In this document: positions 57,086 to 64,000 of the stretch, in pieces
Numbering within the stretch: position 1 is the first letter of the stretch
How the letters are laid out: every line of letters begins with the position of its first letter
Assembly (NCBI GenBank): GCA_963844405.1
Contig: CAWJNZ010000008.1
Coordinates: forward strand, 186,001 to 250,000
Source of the DNA: DASSUW01 sp963844405
GTDB taxonomy: Bacteria > Actinomycetota > Thermoleophilia > Solirubrobacterales > Solirubrobacteraceae
Direction: 5' to 3'
DNA: 64,000 bases
Program-made: the position numbers and the translations under genes
The notes under the pieces: generated by a model
The model's database searches: none
What the model saw: only the letters and a program-made list of their open reading frames with translations
Told to the model about the DNA's origin: nothing

Positions 57086-58540
57086 ATGTCCCAGCTCCCC
57101 GGCTCGCCCGCCTACGGGCTCGCCCTCTCCGCCCCGCCGCCGGAGCGCGCCGGGCCGTGGCCCGCGTTCTGGGTCGCCGTCCTCGGGACGTTCCTCGCCT
57201 ATCTCGACGTGACGATCGTCAACATCGCGTTCCCCGACATCCGCAGCGACTTCGAGGGCTCGGGGTTGGGCGCGCTGTCGTGGATCGTCAACGCGTACGC
57301 GCTGGCCTTCGCCGCGTTGCTCGTGGTGCTGGGCCGGGCCGCCGACCGGCTCGGCCGCCGGCGGGTCTACCTGGCCGGTGTTGCCGTCTTCGCTGTGGCC
57401 TCGGCCGCCTGTGCGGCCGCCACCTCGCCGGAGCTGCTCGTCGCCGCCCGCGCGCTTCAGGGGGCGGCGGCCGCGGCGATGATCCCCGCCGCTCTGGCGC
57501 TCCTGCTGGCCGCGTTCCCGCCCGAGAAGTGGGCGGCGGCGATCGCGGCGTGGGGCGCCGTCAGCGCGGTGGCCGCGGGCGTGGGCCCGCCGCTCGGCGG
57601 CCTGCTGGTCGAGGCCGGGAGCTGGCGCTGGATCTTCGTCATCAACGTGCCCGTCGGCATCGTCACCGTGTGGCTCGGCCTGCGCCGGCTGCGCGAGTCG
57701 CGCGCCACCGAGACGGCGCCGCCCGACCTGCCGGGCGCCGTCCTGCTGGCCGGCGCCACGGCCGCCGTCGCGCTGGCGCTGGTGCAGGGCGAGAGCTGGG
57801 GCTGGGCGTCGGCGGCCACGCTCGGGTCGTTCGGCGTGGCGCTCGTGGTCGGCGCGCTGCTCGTCGCCCGCACGCGCCGGATCGCCGCCCCCGTGCTCGA
57901 GCCGGCGCTGCTGCGCACGCGCTGGGTCCGGGCGGCCAACCTCGGGACGATGGCTTTCGGCGCCGCCCTCTTCGCGGCCAACCTGTGCGCGGTGCTGTTC
58001 GCCACGAGCGTGTGGGGCTGGACGGCGCTCGAGACCGGGATCGCCGCCGTGCCGGGCGCGTTCATGTCCGCCGTCGCCGCGCCGCTCGGCGGCCGCTGGG
58101 CGACGAAGAGCGGCCCGCGGCCGGTCGCCGTGGCCGGCAGCGCCCTCTTCGCGGCGGCATTGGCCTGGCTCGTGGTCGCAGCCGGCGAGCAGCCGGACTT
58201 CCTCGGCGTCTGGCTGCCATACCAGGTCGTCGCCGGCGTCGGCATCGGCCTCGGGCTGCCGACCCTGATCGGCGCCACGGCCTCCGGCCTCCCGGCCGGC
58301 CGGTTCGCGACGGGCATGGCGCTGGCCACCACTGCGCGCCAGCTCGGCGCCGTGCTCGGCGTCGCCCTGCTCGTCGCCGTGGTCGGCACCCCGGCGCCGG
58401 GCGACGCCCTCGCCGCCTACGACGCCGGCTTCGCGCTGTGCGCCATCGCGGTCACGCTGGCGGCGGGGGCGGCGCTGCTGCTCGGGCCGGCGCCGGTGCG
58501 GGCGCCGGCGATGGCGCGGGCGCGAACTGCGGCTGGGTAA
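57086..58540 (+). CDS. MFS drug exporter, DHA2 (14-TM) type
   Basis: A 484-residue major-facilitator exporter. Opening span FWVAVLGTFLAYLDVTIVNIAFPDI with motif D1, WIVNAYALAFAALLVVLGRAADRLGRRRVYLAG (motif A) and motif C-like WGAVSAVAAGVGPPLGGLLVEAGSWRWIFVINVPVG, the pattern of DHA2 multidrug transporters. Fourteen spans are predicted. Controlled by the divergent TetR gene through the repeats at 57013-57056. The stop TAA (58538-58540) lies inside the outer arm of palindromic copy C, and the last residues TAAG are encoded by it. Confidence 0.92.
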   Translation: MSQLPGSPAYGLALSAPPPERAGPWPAFWVAVLGTFLAYLDVTIVNIAFPDIRSDFEGSGLGALSWIVNAYALAFAALLVVLGRAADRLGRRRVYLAGVAVFAVASAACAAATSPELLVAARALQGAAAAAMIPAALALLLAAFPPEKWAAAIAAWGAVSAVAAGVGPPLGGLLVEAGSWRWIFVINVPVGIVTVWLGLRRLRESRATETAPPDLPGAVLLAGATAAVALALVQGESWGWASAATLGSFGVALVVGALLVARTRRIAAPVLEPALLRTRWVRAANLGTMAFGAALFAANLCAVLFATSVWGWTALETGIAAVPGAFMSAVAAPLGGRWATKSGPRPVAVAGSALFAAALAWLVVAAGEQPDFLGVWLPYQVVAGVGIGLGLPTLIGATASGLPAGRFATGMALATTARQLGAVLGVALLVAVVGTPAPGDALAAYDAGFALCAIAVTLAAGAALLLGPAPVRAPAMARARTAAG

Positions 58541-58669
58541 GGGAGCGAGGGAGCCGGCCGCGGCGGCGGTCCCTGGCGCTTTGACGTCGAATAGCGACGT
58601 CAAGGCGCCAACCGCCTCGAGATCCGGCGCTCCGCCGGCTCACCAGCCTCCCTACCCAGCCGCAGTTCG
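58523..58669. repeat. Interspersed palindromic element, copy C (147 bp)
   Basis: The most symmetrical copy. Left arm CGAACTGCGGCTGGGTAAGG; right arm CCTACCCAGCCGCAGTTCG; inner arms GGGAGCGAGGGAGCCGGC and GCCGGCTCACCAGCCTCC; centre (58575-58609) GGCGCTTTGACGTCG / CGACGTCAAGGCGCC with loop AATAG. It occupies the gap between the convergent MFS and chromate-transporter genes, whose stops are at 58538-58540 and 58676-58678. Confidence 0.88.
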
Positions 58670-58675
58670 CCGGCG

Positions 58676-59818
58676 TCACCACGCGGCCGCGACCAACCCG
58701 GCAACCGCGCCCCCCGCCAGCGCCCAGATCGGCGGCCGCCCCAGTGCCAGCAGCACGGCCGCCCCGGCCAGCACGCCGTACTGCCACCACGCCTCGAGCG
58801 CCTCGAACAGCGGGACGGCCGCGCCGAGAATGGCCCCGGCCGCGGCCGGACCCGCGCCGTCGAGGAACGCTCGCGCGGCGCCCGACCCCCGCAGGCGCTC
58901 GAAGCGCTCGGCGGTGAGCGCGATGACGAGGAACGACGGCGCGAAGGCGACGAAGGAGGCGAGCAGCGCGCCGCCGAGCCCGGCCGCCGCCCAGCCGACG
59001 ATCGCGACCGTCTGCACGACCGGGCCGGGCGTGAGCTGCCCGTAGGCGACGGCGTTGGCGAACTCCGCGGAGGTCATCCAGCCGTACGTCTCGACGGCGT
59101 CCTCCTGCATCAGCGGGATGATCACGAAGCCGCCGCCGTAGGAGAGTGCGCCGACCTTGAACGCGGTCCAGGCCAGCGCGGGCAGGGCGGCCGCGCCGGT
59201 GACGGCGAGCAGCAGCGCGACCGGCCAGGCGTGCGCGGCGGCGCCCGGTCGCCGCCGCCACGCGAGCTCGACGAGCCCGCAGGCCAGCAGCGCGAGCACG
59301 AGCCCGGCGCCGGCGAGGACGGTGGCCGCCGCTCCGATCGCCACGTAGGCGACCGCGCGCAGCAGCGGCCCGTCGCGCCGGTGCTCGAGGCTGGCCAGGA
59401 CGAGCAGGAGGCCGGCCTGGACGACCACGGCGACGACCGCGGCCGCCGCTCCGGCGCCGATCCCCACGATCCACTCGGGCGGCTCGTCGGCCAGCGCGAT
59501 CGCCGAGATGGCGAGCACGAGCAGCAGCCCCGGCAGGATGAACGCGAGGCCGCCCGCGATCGCGCCGGCCACGCCGCCGGCGCGCATCGCGCAGAAGATC
59601 GCCAGCTGCGTCGAGCCCGGGCCGGGGATCAGCTGGGTGGCCGCGTTGGCGTCCTCGAACTCGCGCGCGTCGAGCCAGCCGCGGCGCTCCACGACGAGGT
59701 CGCGGAGCAGCGCGACCTGCGCCGGCGGGCCGCCGAAGCTGAGCGCTCCCATGCGTCCCCACTCGCGGACGACCGTGCTGACAGGGACGTGGTGCCGCAC
59801 CGCGCGAAAGCTACTCAA
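58676..59818 (-). CDS. chrA: Chromate transporter (CHR family, two-domain)
   Basis: 380 residues with two homologous CHR halves: MGALSFGGPPAQVALLRDLVVERRGWLD…QLIPGPGSTQLAIFCA and FKVGALSYGGGFVIIPLMQEDAVETYGWMTSAEF…GQLTPGPVVQ. GGP and PGP motifs are those of chromate/sulfate antiporters; chromate efflux or another oxyanion substrate is predicted. The start is uncertain: TTG 59818 or GTG 59800. Confidence 0.88.
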   Translation of the reverse strand: MSSFRAVRHHVPVSTVVREWGRMGALSFGGPPAQVALLRDLVVERRGWLDAREFEDANAATQLIPGPGSTQLAIFCAMRAGGVAGAIAGGLAFILPGLLLVLAISAIALADEPPEWIVGIGAGAAAAVVAVVVQAGLLLVLASLEHRRDGPLLRAVAYVAIGAAATVLAGAGLVLALLACGLVELAWRRRPGAAAHAWPVALLLAVTGAAALPALAWTAFKVGALSYGGGFVIIPLMQEDAVETYGWMTSAEFANAVAYGQLTPGPVVQTVAIVGWAAAGLGGALLASFVAFAPSFLVIALTAERFERLRGSGAARAFLDGAGPAAAGAILGAAVPLFEALEAWWQYGVLAGAAVLLALGRPPIWALAGGAVAGLVAAAW

Positions 59819-59865
59819 GGCCTCGCGCGAGCTTGCGAGTGCGAGTAAGCCGCATAATCGTCTCG

Positions 59866-61170
59866 ATGGAGCGGCTGTTCGATCCGCCCGAGAAGCGCCC
59901 CGACGACCGGCCGCCGCCCGACGGGCCGCTCGCGGCGCGCATTCGCCCGCGCACGCTCGCGGAGTTCGTCGGCCAGGAGCACCTGCTGGGCGAGGGGTCG
60001 GCGCTGCGAGCGGCGCTGGAGTCCGGCCGCCCGCACTCGATGGTCCTCTACGGCCCGCCGGGCACCGGTAAGACGACGCTGGCGCGGCTGGCCGCCGAGC
60101 ACGCCGACGCCGCCTTCGAGGAGCTGTCCGCGGTGCAGGCGGGGCGCGCGGAGGTGCGCGAGGTCATCGCCCGGGCGCGCGAGCGGAGGAGCGCCGGCCG
60201 CGCGACGATCTTCTTCCTCGACGAGATCCACCGCTTCAACAAGGCGCAGCAGGACGCGCTGCTGCCGGCGGTCGAGGAGGGGCTGGTGACGCTGATCGGC
60301 GCCACGACCGAGAACCCGTACTTCGAGGTCAACAGCGCGCTCCTCTCGCGCACCCAGATCTACGAGCTCGAGCAGCTGTCGGCCGAGCACATCGAGACGC
60401 TGCTGCGGCGGGCGATCGAGCGCGGCGAGTGCCCGAAGGTCGACGTGCCCGACGACGTCGTCGCCTTCCTGGCGGTGCGGGCTGCCGGCGACGCCCGCGC
60501 GGCGCTCAACGCGCTCGAGCTCGCCTGCACGACCGCGACCGGCGAGGCCGTCACGCTGGCCGACGCCGAGGACGCCATGCAGCGCAAGGCCGTCCTCTAC
60601 GACAAGGGCGGCGACCAGCACTACGACTACATCTCGGCCTGGATCAAGTCCACGCGCGGCTCGGATCCCGACGCGTCGCTCTACTACCTGGCCGCGATGC
60701 TCGAGGGCGGCGAGGACCCGCGCTTCATCGCCCGGCGGATGATCATCCTCGCCTCGGAGGACATCGGGAACGCCGACCCGCAGGCCCTGCCGCTCGCCGT
60801 CGCCGCCGCCCATGCCGTCGAGCACGTCGGCCTGCCCGAGGGCTGGTTTCCGCTCGCGCAGGCGGCGATCTACCTGTCGCTCGCCCCGAAGTCCGACGCC
60901 GTCAAGCGCGCCATCGGCGCGGTGCGCGAGCACGTTCGCGAGCACGGCGCGGGCCGCCCGCCGGCAGCGCTGCAGTCGGCGGCGTATCCGGGGGCGAAGG
61001 TGCTCGGCCGCGGCGCGGGCTACGACTACCCGCACCGCCACCCCGGCCACGTCAACGACCAGGACCACTTCCCGGAGGGCGTCGGCGACCCGCGGTTCTA
61101 CGAGCCCGACGACGCCGAGGCCGACCTGCGCGAGCGGCTGGAGCAGGTGCGCCGCGCCCGCGGGCGATGA
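59866..61170 (+). CDS. rarA: Replication-associated recombination protein RarA/MgsA
   Basis: A 434-residue AAA+ clamp-loader-like ATPase acting at stalled replication forks. FVGQEHLLGEGSALRAAL, Walker A GPPGTGKTT (63-71), Walker B FFLDEIHRFNKAQQDALLPAVE, sensor GATTENPYFEVNSALLSR and the C-terminal tetramerisation region YDYISAWIKSTRGSDPDASLYYLA are all complete. CATAAT lies 7 nt before ATG 59866 and there is no ribosome site. The stop overlaps the next gene (ATGA). Confidence 0.95.
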   Translation: MERLFDPPEKRPDDRPPPDGPLAARIRPRTLAEFVGQEHLLGEGSALRAALESGRPHSMVLYGPPGTGKTTLARLAAEHADAAFEELSAVQAGRAEVREVIARARERRSAGRATIFFLDEIHRFNKAQQDALLPAVEEGLVTLIGATTENPYFEVNSALLSRTQIYELEQLSAEHIETLLRRAIERGECPKVDVPDDVVAFLAVRAAGDARAALNALELACTTATGEAVTLADAEDAMQRKAVLYDKGGDQHYDYISAWIKSTRGSDPDASLYYLAAMLEGGEDPRFIARRMIILASEDIGNADPQALPLAVAAAHAVEHVGLPEGWFPLAQAAIYLSLAPKSDAVKRAIGAVREHVREHGAGRPPAALQSAAYPGAKVLGRGAGYDYPHRHPGHVNDQDHFPEGVGDPRFYEPDDAEADLRERLEQVRRARGR

Positions 61171-62732
61171 CGATCGAGGTCCGCTCGCCGGTCACCGGCG
61201 ACGTCCTCGGCACGGTGGCGGCGCGCGACGCCGCCGAGGCGGTCGCCGCCGCGCGCGTGGTCCAGCCGCTGTGGGCGGCGGTCCCGCCGGCCGCCCGGGC
61301 CGCCTACCTGCGGCGCGCGGCGCAGGCGGTGCTCGACGAGCTCGACCGGCTGGCGCTCCTGATCGCCCGCGAGACGGGCCGGCCGCGCAGCGAGGCGCTG
61401 CTCGCCGAGCTCCTGCCGTCGGTCAGCGCGCTGCACTCGCTGGCCGACGACGGCCCGCGCGCGCTGGCCGACCAGCGGCTCGGCCGCCCGCCGCTGCTGC
61501 GCGCCGGCCGCCGCGCCGTGCTCGTGCAGGCGCCCGTCGGCGTCGTGGCGGTCTGCGGTCGCAGCGCCTCGCCCTGGGCCGAGCCGCTGCTCGAGTCCGC
61601 GACGTCGCTGCTGGCCGGCAACGGCGTGCTGCTCGCTCCCACGGCCTCCCTCGTGGGTGAGCGGATCGCCGCCGCCTTCATCCGCGCGGGCGTGCCCGGC
61701 GAGCTGATCGCCGTGCTGCACGGCCCCGACGCCGTCGCGCCCGACGACCCGTCGGCCGCCGGGGACGAGATGCGGGTCGATCGGGTCGTGGACCTGGGCG
61801 AGGACGACGTCAAGGCCACGATGCTGGTCCTCGACCGCGCGCCGCTCGACGCGACGGTCTCCGGCGCGCTGTGGGCGGCGTTCGCCGGCGCGGGCGGGCA
61901 CCCGGCCGCGGTCGGACGGCTCGTCGTGGCGCCCGGACCGGCCGAGCCGTTGCTCGAGCGGCTGGTGGCCGGCGCGCTGCGGCTGCGCGTCGGCGATCCG
62001 CGGCACGCCGACACCGAGGTCGGGCCGCTCGCCTCGCACGCCGACCTCGAGGCGGTCGAGCGGCTGGTCGCCGAGGCGGAGGCGGGCGGGGCCGAGCGGC
62101 TGTGCGGCGGCCCGCTGACGCTGCCCGGGCTCGAGGGCGCATTCTGCGCGCCGATCGTGCTCCGCGGCGTGCCGCACGACGCGCGGCTCCTGCGCGAGCT
62201 GCCGCCCGGCCCGGTGCTGGCCGTCCTCGAGGCCGCCTCCGAGCGTGAGGCGATCGGGCTCGCCGCCGAGCACGCGGACGCGCCGGTGTCGGTGTGGACC
62301 GACAACCGCCGCCACGGGGAGCGCGTCGCGCGAGCGCTGGGCGCCGAGCTCGCCTGGGTCAACGAGCACGGCCAGACGGTGCCGAGCGTGCCCGTACGGC
62401 TGGCCCGCCATACGGCACCGCACCGGCTCGCTTCCCAGCCCGCCCGCGTCCGCAGCGCGCGCTGGCTGCCCTACGACCCCGCGCTCGTCGCCGCCCGCAC
62501 CGCGGCGGCCCGGCTGCTGCACGGGCGCGAGAGCGAGCGCGCGGCGGCGCTGCGCGCCGGCGCGCTGCCGGTCGCGCGGCTGGCGTGGCGCGCGGCGCGC
62601 TCGGCGGCCCGCCGCCCGCACGGATCGACGGCGGTCGGAAACGATCCGGCGGCGGCCCGCCGGCCGACTCAGCCCCCGAACCGGTCGGGGTCGAAGGGGT
62701 CGAGGTCGATCGGCGAGGGCTCGCCGCAGTAG
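61167..62732 (+). CDS. Aldehyde dehydrogenase superfamily pseudoenzyme
   Basis: 521 residues with the ALDH fold pattern: RSPVTGDVLGTVAARDAAEA, QAPVGVVAVCGRSASPWAEPL (counterpart of the WNFP segment), LLAGNGVLLAPTASL, a shortened middle domain, and ELAWVNEHGQTVPSVPV near the end. The catalytic residues are missing: where E in ELGGK is expected the sequence is MLVLDRAP, and where G-Q-x-C is expected it is GAGGHPAAVGR. NAD binding may be retained. The stop codon of rarA overlaps its ATG. The last 20 or so codons run antisense into the neighbouring oxidase gene. Confidence 0.75.
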   Translation: MTIEVRSPVTGDVLGTVAARDAAEAVAAARVVQPLWAAVPPAARAAYLRRAAQAVLDELDRLALLIARETGRPRSEALLAELLPSVSALHSLADDGPRALADQRLGRPPLLRAGRRAVLVQAPVGVVAVCGRSASPWAEPLLESATSLLAGNGVLLAPTASLVGERIAAAFIRAGVPGELIAVLHGPDAVAPDDPSAAGDEMRVDRVVDLGEDDVKATMLVLDRAPLDATVSGALWAAFAGAGGHPAAVGRLVVAPGPAEPLLERLVAGALRLRVGDPRHADTEVGPLASHADLEAVERLVAEAEAGGAERLCGGPLTLPGLEGAFCAPIVLRGVPHDARLLRELPPGPVLAVLEAASEREAIGLAAEHADAPVSVWTDNRRHGERVARALGAELAWVNEHGQTVPSVPVRLARHTAPHRLASQPARVRSARWLPYDPALVAARTAAARLLHGRESERAAALRAGALPVARLAWRAARSAARRPHGSTAVGNDPAAARRPTQPPNRSGSKGSRSIGEGSPQ

Positions 62733-63781
62733 GCCTGGGCGACCAGGCGGCCGGTGACCGGGCCGAGCGCGACGCCGGCGCCCTCGTGGCCGGTCGCCAG
62801 CCACAGGCCCTCGACCGCCTTCGACAGTCCGATGGCCGGCAGGTGGTCGGGCAGCCAGGGCCGCAGGCCGGCCCACGCCGCGCGCCGCGGGAGCGAGGCG
62901 AGTCGCGGGAAGAGCCGCGCCGCGCGGGCGACCATCGCCTCCGACACGGCGTCGTCGACCTCCGTGTCGAACCCGCGCCGCTCGCGGCTCGAGCCGACGA
63001 GGACGTCGCCGTCCCACGTCGTCTCGACCACGGTGGTCACCTGGAGCGCGGCGTCGGCGCTCTGCACCGAGGCGAGGTACGAGCCGTCGACGACCTTGTG
63101 CCGGACCTCGGCCGGCGCGAGCTTGACGAGCTGGCCCTTGCGCGGCTCGAGCGGGAGCCGCACGCCGGCGTGCTCGGCGAGCGGCGCGCTCCACGGTCCG
63201 GCGGCGATGACGACCGCGCCGGCCGGGATCCGCTCGCCGCCCTGCAGCACGACGCCGCCGTCGATCTCCACCACGCGCGCGCCGGTGCGGACCTCGGCGC
63301 CGGCCGCCTCGGCCTCGCGTGCCAGCGCGCGGGCGATGGCGCGCGGGTCGCACTGGAGGTCGGCCTCGAAGTAGCTCGCGCCGCGGACCTCGCCGGTCAG
63401 CTCCGGCTCCAGCGCACGGACGTCCTCCACGAGCTCGCCGCCCACCCCCGCCTCGCGCAGCCGCTCCAGGCGCGCGGGCTCGGCCGCCCACGTCTCCTCT
63501 TCCGGGTGCGCGATCAGCGCGCCCTTGCGGCGGATCCGCGCCTCGTCGCCGAGCCGCTCCTCGAGCTCGTCGAACATCTGGAGCCCGTGCAGGCACAGGT
63601 CGAGCTCCGGGCCGACGTCCTTGTCCGAGCACAGCACGTTGCCCTCGCCGAGGCCGGTGGTGCCGCCGGAGACCTCGCCGGCGTCGAGCAGCACGACGTC
63701 GACGCCGCGCACGGCGAGCTCTCGCGCCGTCGCCGTGCCGACGATCCCCGCGCCGACGACCGCGACCTCGCGCGACCTCAC
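62669..63781 (-). CDS. FAD-dependent D-amino-acid/hydroxyproline oxidoreductase (DAO family)
   Basis: A 370-residue flavoprotein. The ADP-binding GxGxxG is VAVVGAGIVGTATARELAVRG with an acidic end (LLDAG), then SGGTTGLGEGN, CDPRAIARALAREAEAAGAEV, AAGPWSAPLAEHAGVRLPLEPRKGQ and ATGHEGAGVALGPVTGRLVA, the DAO family order. It overlaps a proline-racemase-family gene (GTGA), the arrangement of bacterial 4-hydroxyproline catabolism, where cis-4-hydroxy-D-proline is oxidised after epimerisation. GTG start. Confidence 0.85.
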   Translation of the reverse strand: MRSREVAVVGAGIVGTATARELAVRGVDVVLLDAGEVSGGTTGLGEGNVLCSDKDVGPELDLCLHGLQMFDELEERLGDEARIRRKGALIAHPEEETWAAEPARLERLREAGVGGELVEDVRALEPELTGEVRGASYFEADLQCDPRAIARALAREAEAAGAEVRTGARVVEIDGGVVLQGGERIPAGAVVIAAGPWSAPLAEHAGVRLPLEPRKGQLVKLAPAEVRHKVVDGSYLASVQSADAALQVTTVVETTWDGDVLVGSSRERRGFDTEVDDAVSEAMVARAARLFPRLASLPRRAAWAGLRPWLPDHLPAIGLSKAVEGLWLATGHEGAGVALGPVTGRLVAQAYCGEPSPIDLDPFDPDRFGG

Positions 63782-64000
63782 AGGGCGAAGCCGGCGGGGA
63801 AGGGGTCGTCGGGCTCGAGCACGTAGGTGCCGCTGCCGGTCACCCACGCGCGGCCGGTGATCTCCGGCACGACGGCGTCGTACGAGCCCACCTTCGTCTC
63901 CTCCACCAGGCGGCCGGTGAAGCGCGTGCCGATCGGCGACTCGTTGACGAAAGGCTCGCCGAGCGCCAGCTCTCCACGGGCGTGCAGCTGGGCCATGCGT
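63778..64000 (-). CDS. Proline racemase / 4-hydroxyproline epimerase family, C-terminal fragment
   Basis: The last 74 or so residues of a proline-racemase-family protein; the gene continues past the window's right edge. RMAQLHARGELALGEPFVNE, then SPIGTRFTGRLVEE and VVPEITGRAWVTG, match the conserved C-terminal domain of hydroxyproline-2-epimerases. The second catalytic cysteine lies just beyond the edge, so racemase and epimerase types cannot be separated by residues. Its stop overlaps the oxidase start, supporting a hydroxyproline-utilisation operon. Confidence 0.85.
   Translation of the reverse strand, partial: RMAQLHARGELALGEPFVNESPIGTRFTGRLVEETKVGSYDAVVPEITGRAWVTGSGTYVLEPDDPFPAGFAL

Overview
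The window is a dense, very GC-rich bacterial chromosome segment. About 65 genes lie on both strands, gaps are short, and 4-nt start/stop overlaps (ATGA, GTGA, TTGA) are common. Several traits point to an actinobacterium, most likely the Thermoleophilia/Solirubrobacterales branch. These are a GXHH-type isoleucyl-tRNA synthetase, a short-LID adenylate kinase, an F420/PPOX-family protein, HxlR and TetR regulators, and many start codons 7-10 nt behind a TAnnnT box with no Shine-Dalgarno. This taxonomic placement is inference; there is no rRNA or tRNA gene to confirm it.

Layout. 0-5 kb: end of a NarL-type two-component system, a small membrane protein, a tandem universal-stress protein, a lipoprotein, a TPR-GGDEF cyclase, an RraA-like protein. 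5-8 kb: a palindromic repeat, a 5'-truncated arginase, an HExxH protein and a YihY membrane protein, all frame-damaged. 8-24 kb: housekeeping and small-molecule genes (ABC-F, 2-hydroxyacid dehydrogenase, ppa, mscL, cupin, otsB, polX, a polyprenol-phosphate mannosyltransferase-like GT2, SpoIIM-like, trxA, ileS, MATE, alpha/beta hydrolase, HxlR, a flotillin that has lost its SPFH domain). 24.3-28.7 kb: the most unusual locus. A 1098-residue secreted protein carries thrombospondin type-3 calcium repeats, a von Willebrand A domain, a second type-3 repeat block, a hydrophobic pre-toxin-like segment and a C-terminal PD-(D/E)XK-like tail; two small genes follow immediately and look like immunity candidates. 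28.8-31.5 kb: fumC, an EamA transporter, adk. 31.6-40.2 kb: an exported sugar-catabolism group (two secreted TIM-barrel isomerase-like proteins, a ThuA/sorbosone-dehydrogenase/PKD/CBM fusion, an LVIVD-repeat protein). 40.2-45.5 kb: pdxH, a GabD-like dehydrogenase, a catabolic-type acetolactate synthase, a SpoIID-domain protein. 45.5-54.2 kb: MaoC, a 5'-3' exonuclease, a degenerate GGDEF protein, an mce/79-aa gene/PAP2/ychF overlap operon, a diacylglycerol-kinase-like protein, an EAL-GAF-GAF-GGDEF protein and a one-helix FtsH. 54.2-64 kb: DUF1385, an M20 peptidase, a TetR/MFS pair with a double operator, chrA, rarA, an aldehyde-dehydrogenase pseudoenzyme, and two genes of the 4-hydroxyproline epimerase/oxidase type at the right edge.

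Three features cut across the regions. (1) Three copies of a 135-198 bp interspersed palindromic element lie at 5.7, 45.3 and 58.5 kb. All have related outer arms and a central TGACGTC-type inverted repeat; two fill gaps between convergent genes. (2) Several divergent gene pairs are separated by only 20-26 bp and share overlapping -10-like boxes, implying back-to-back leaderless promoters. (3) Frameshifts are concentrated at 4.0-8.0 kb, with scattered ones near 9.95, 12.5-13.1, 14.6, 24.1 and 55.6-55.8 kb; those that can be resolved are mostly single extra bases in short runs and look more like sequence error than decay.

No tRNA, rRNA, CRISPR array, transposase or phage gene was seen, and no gene-free stretch exceeds 300 bp.
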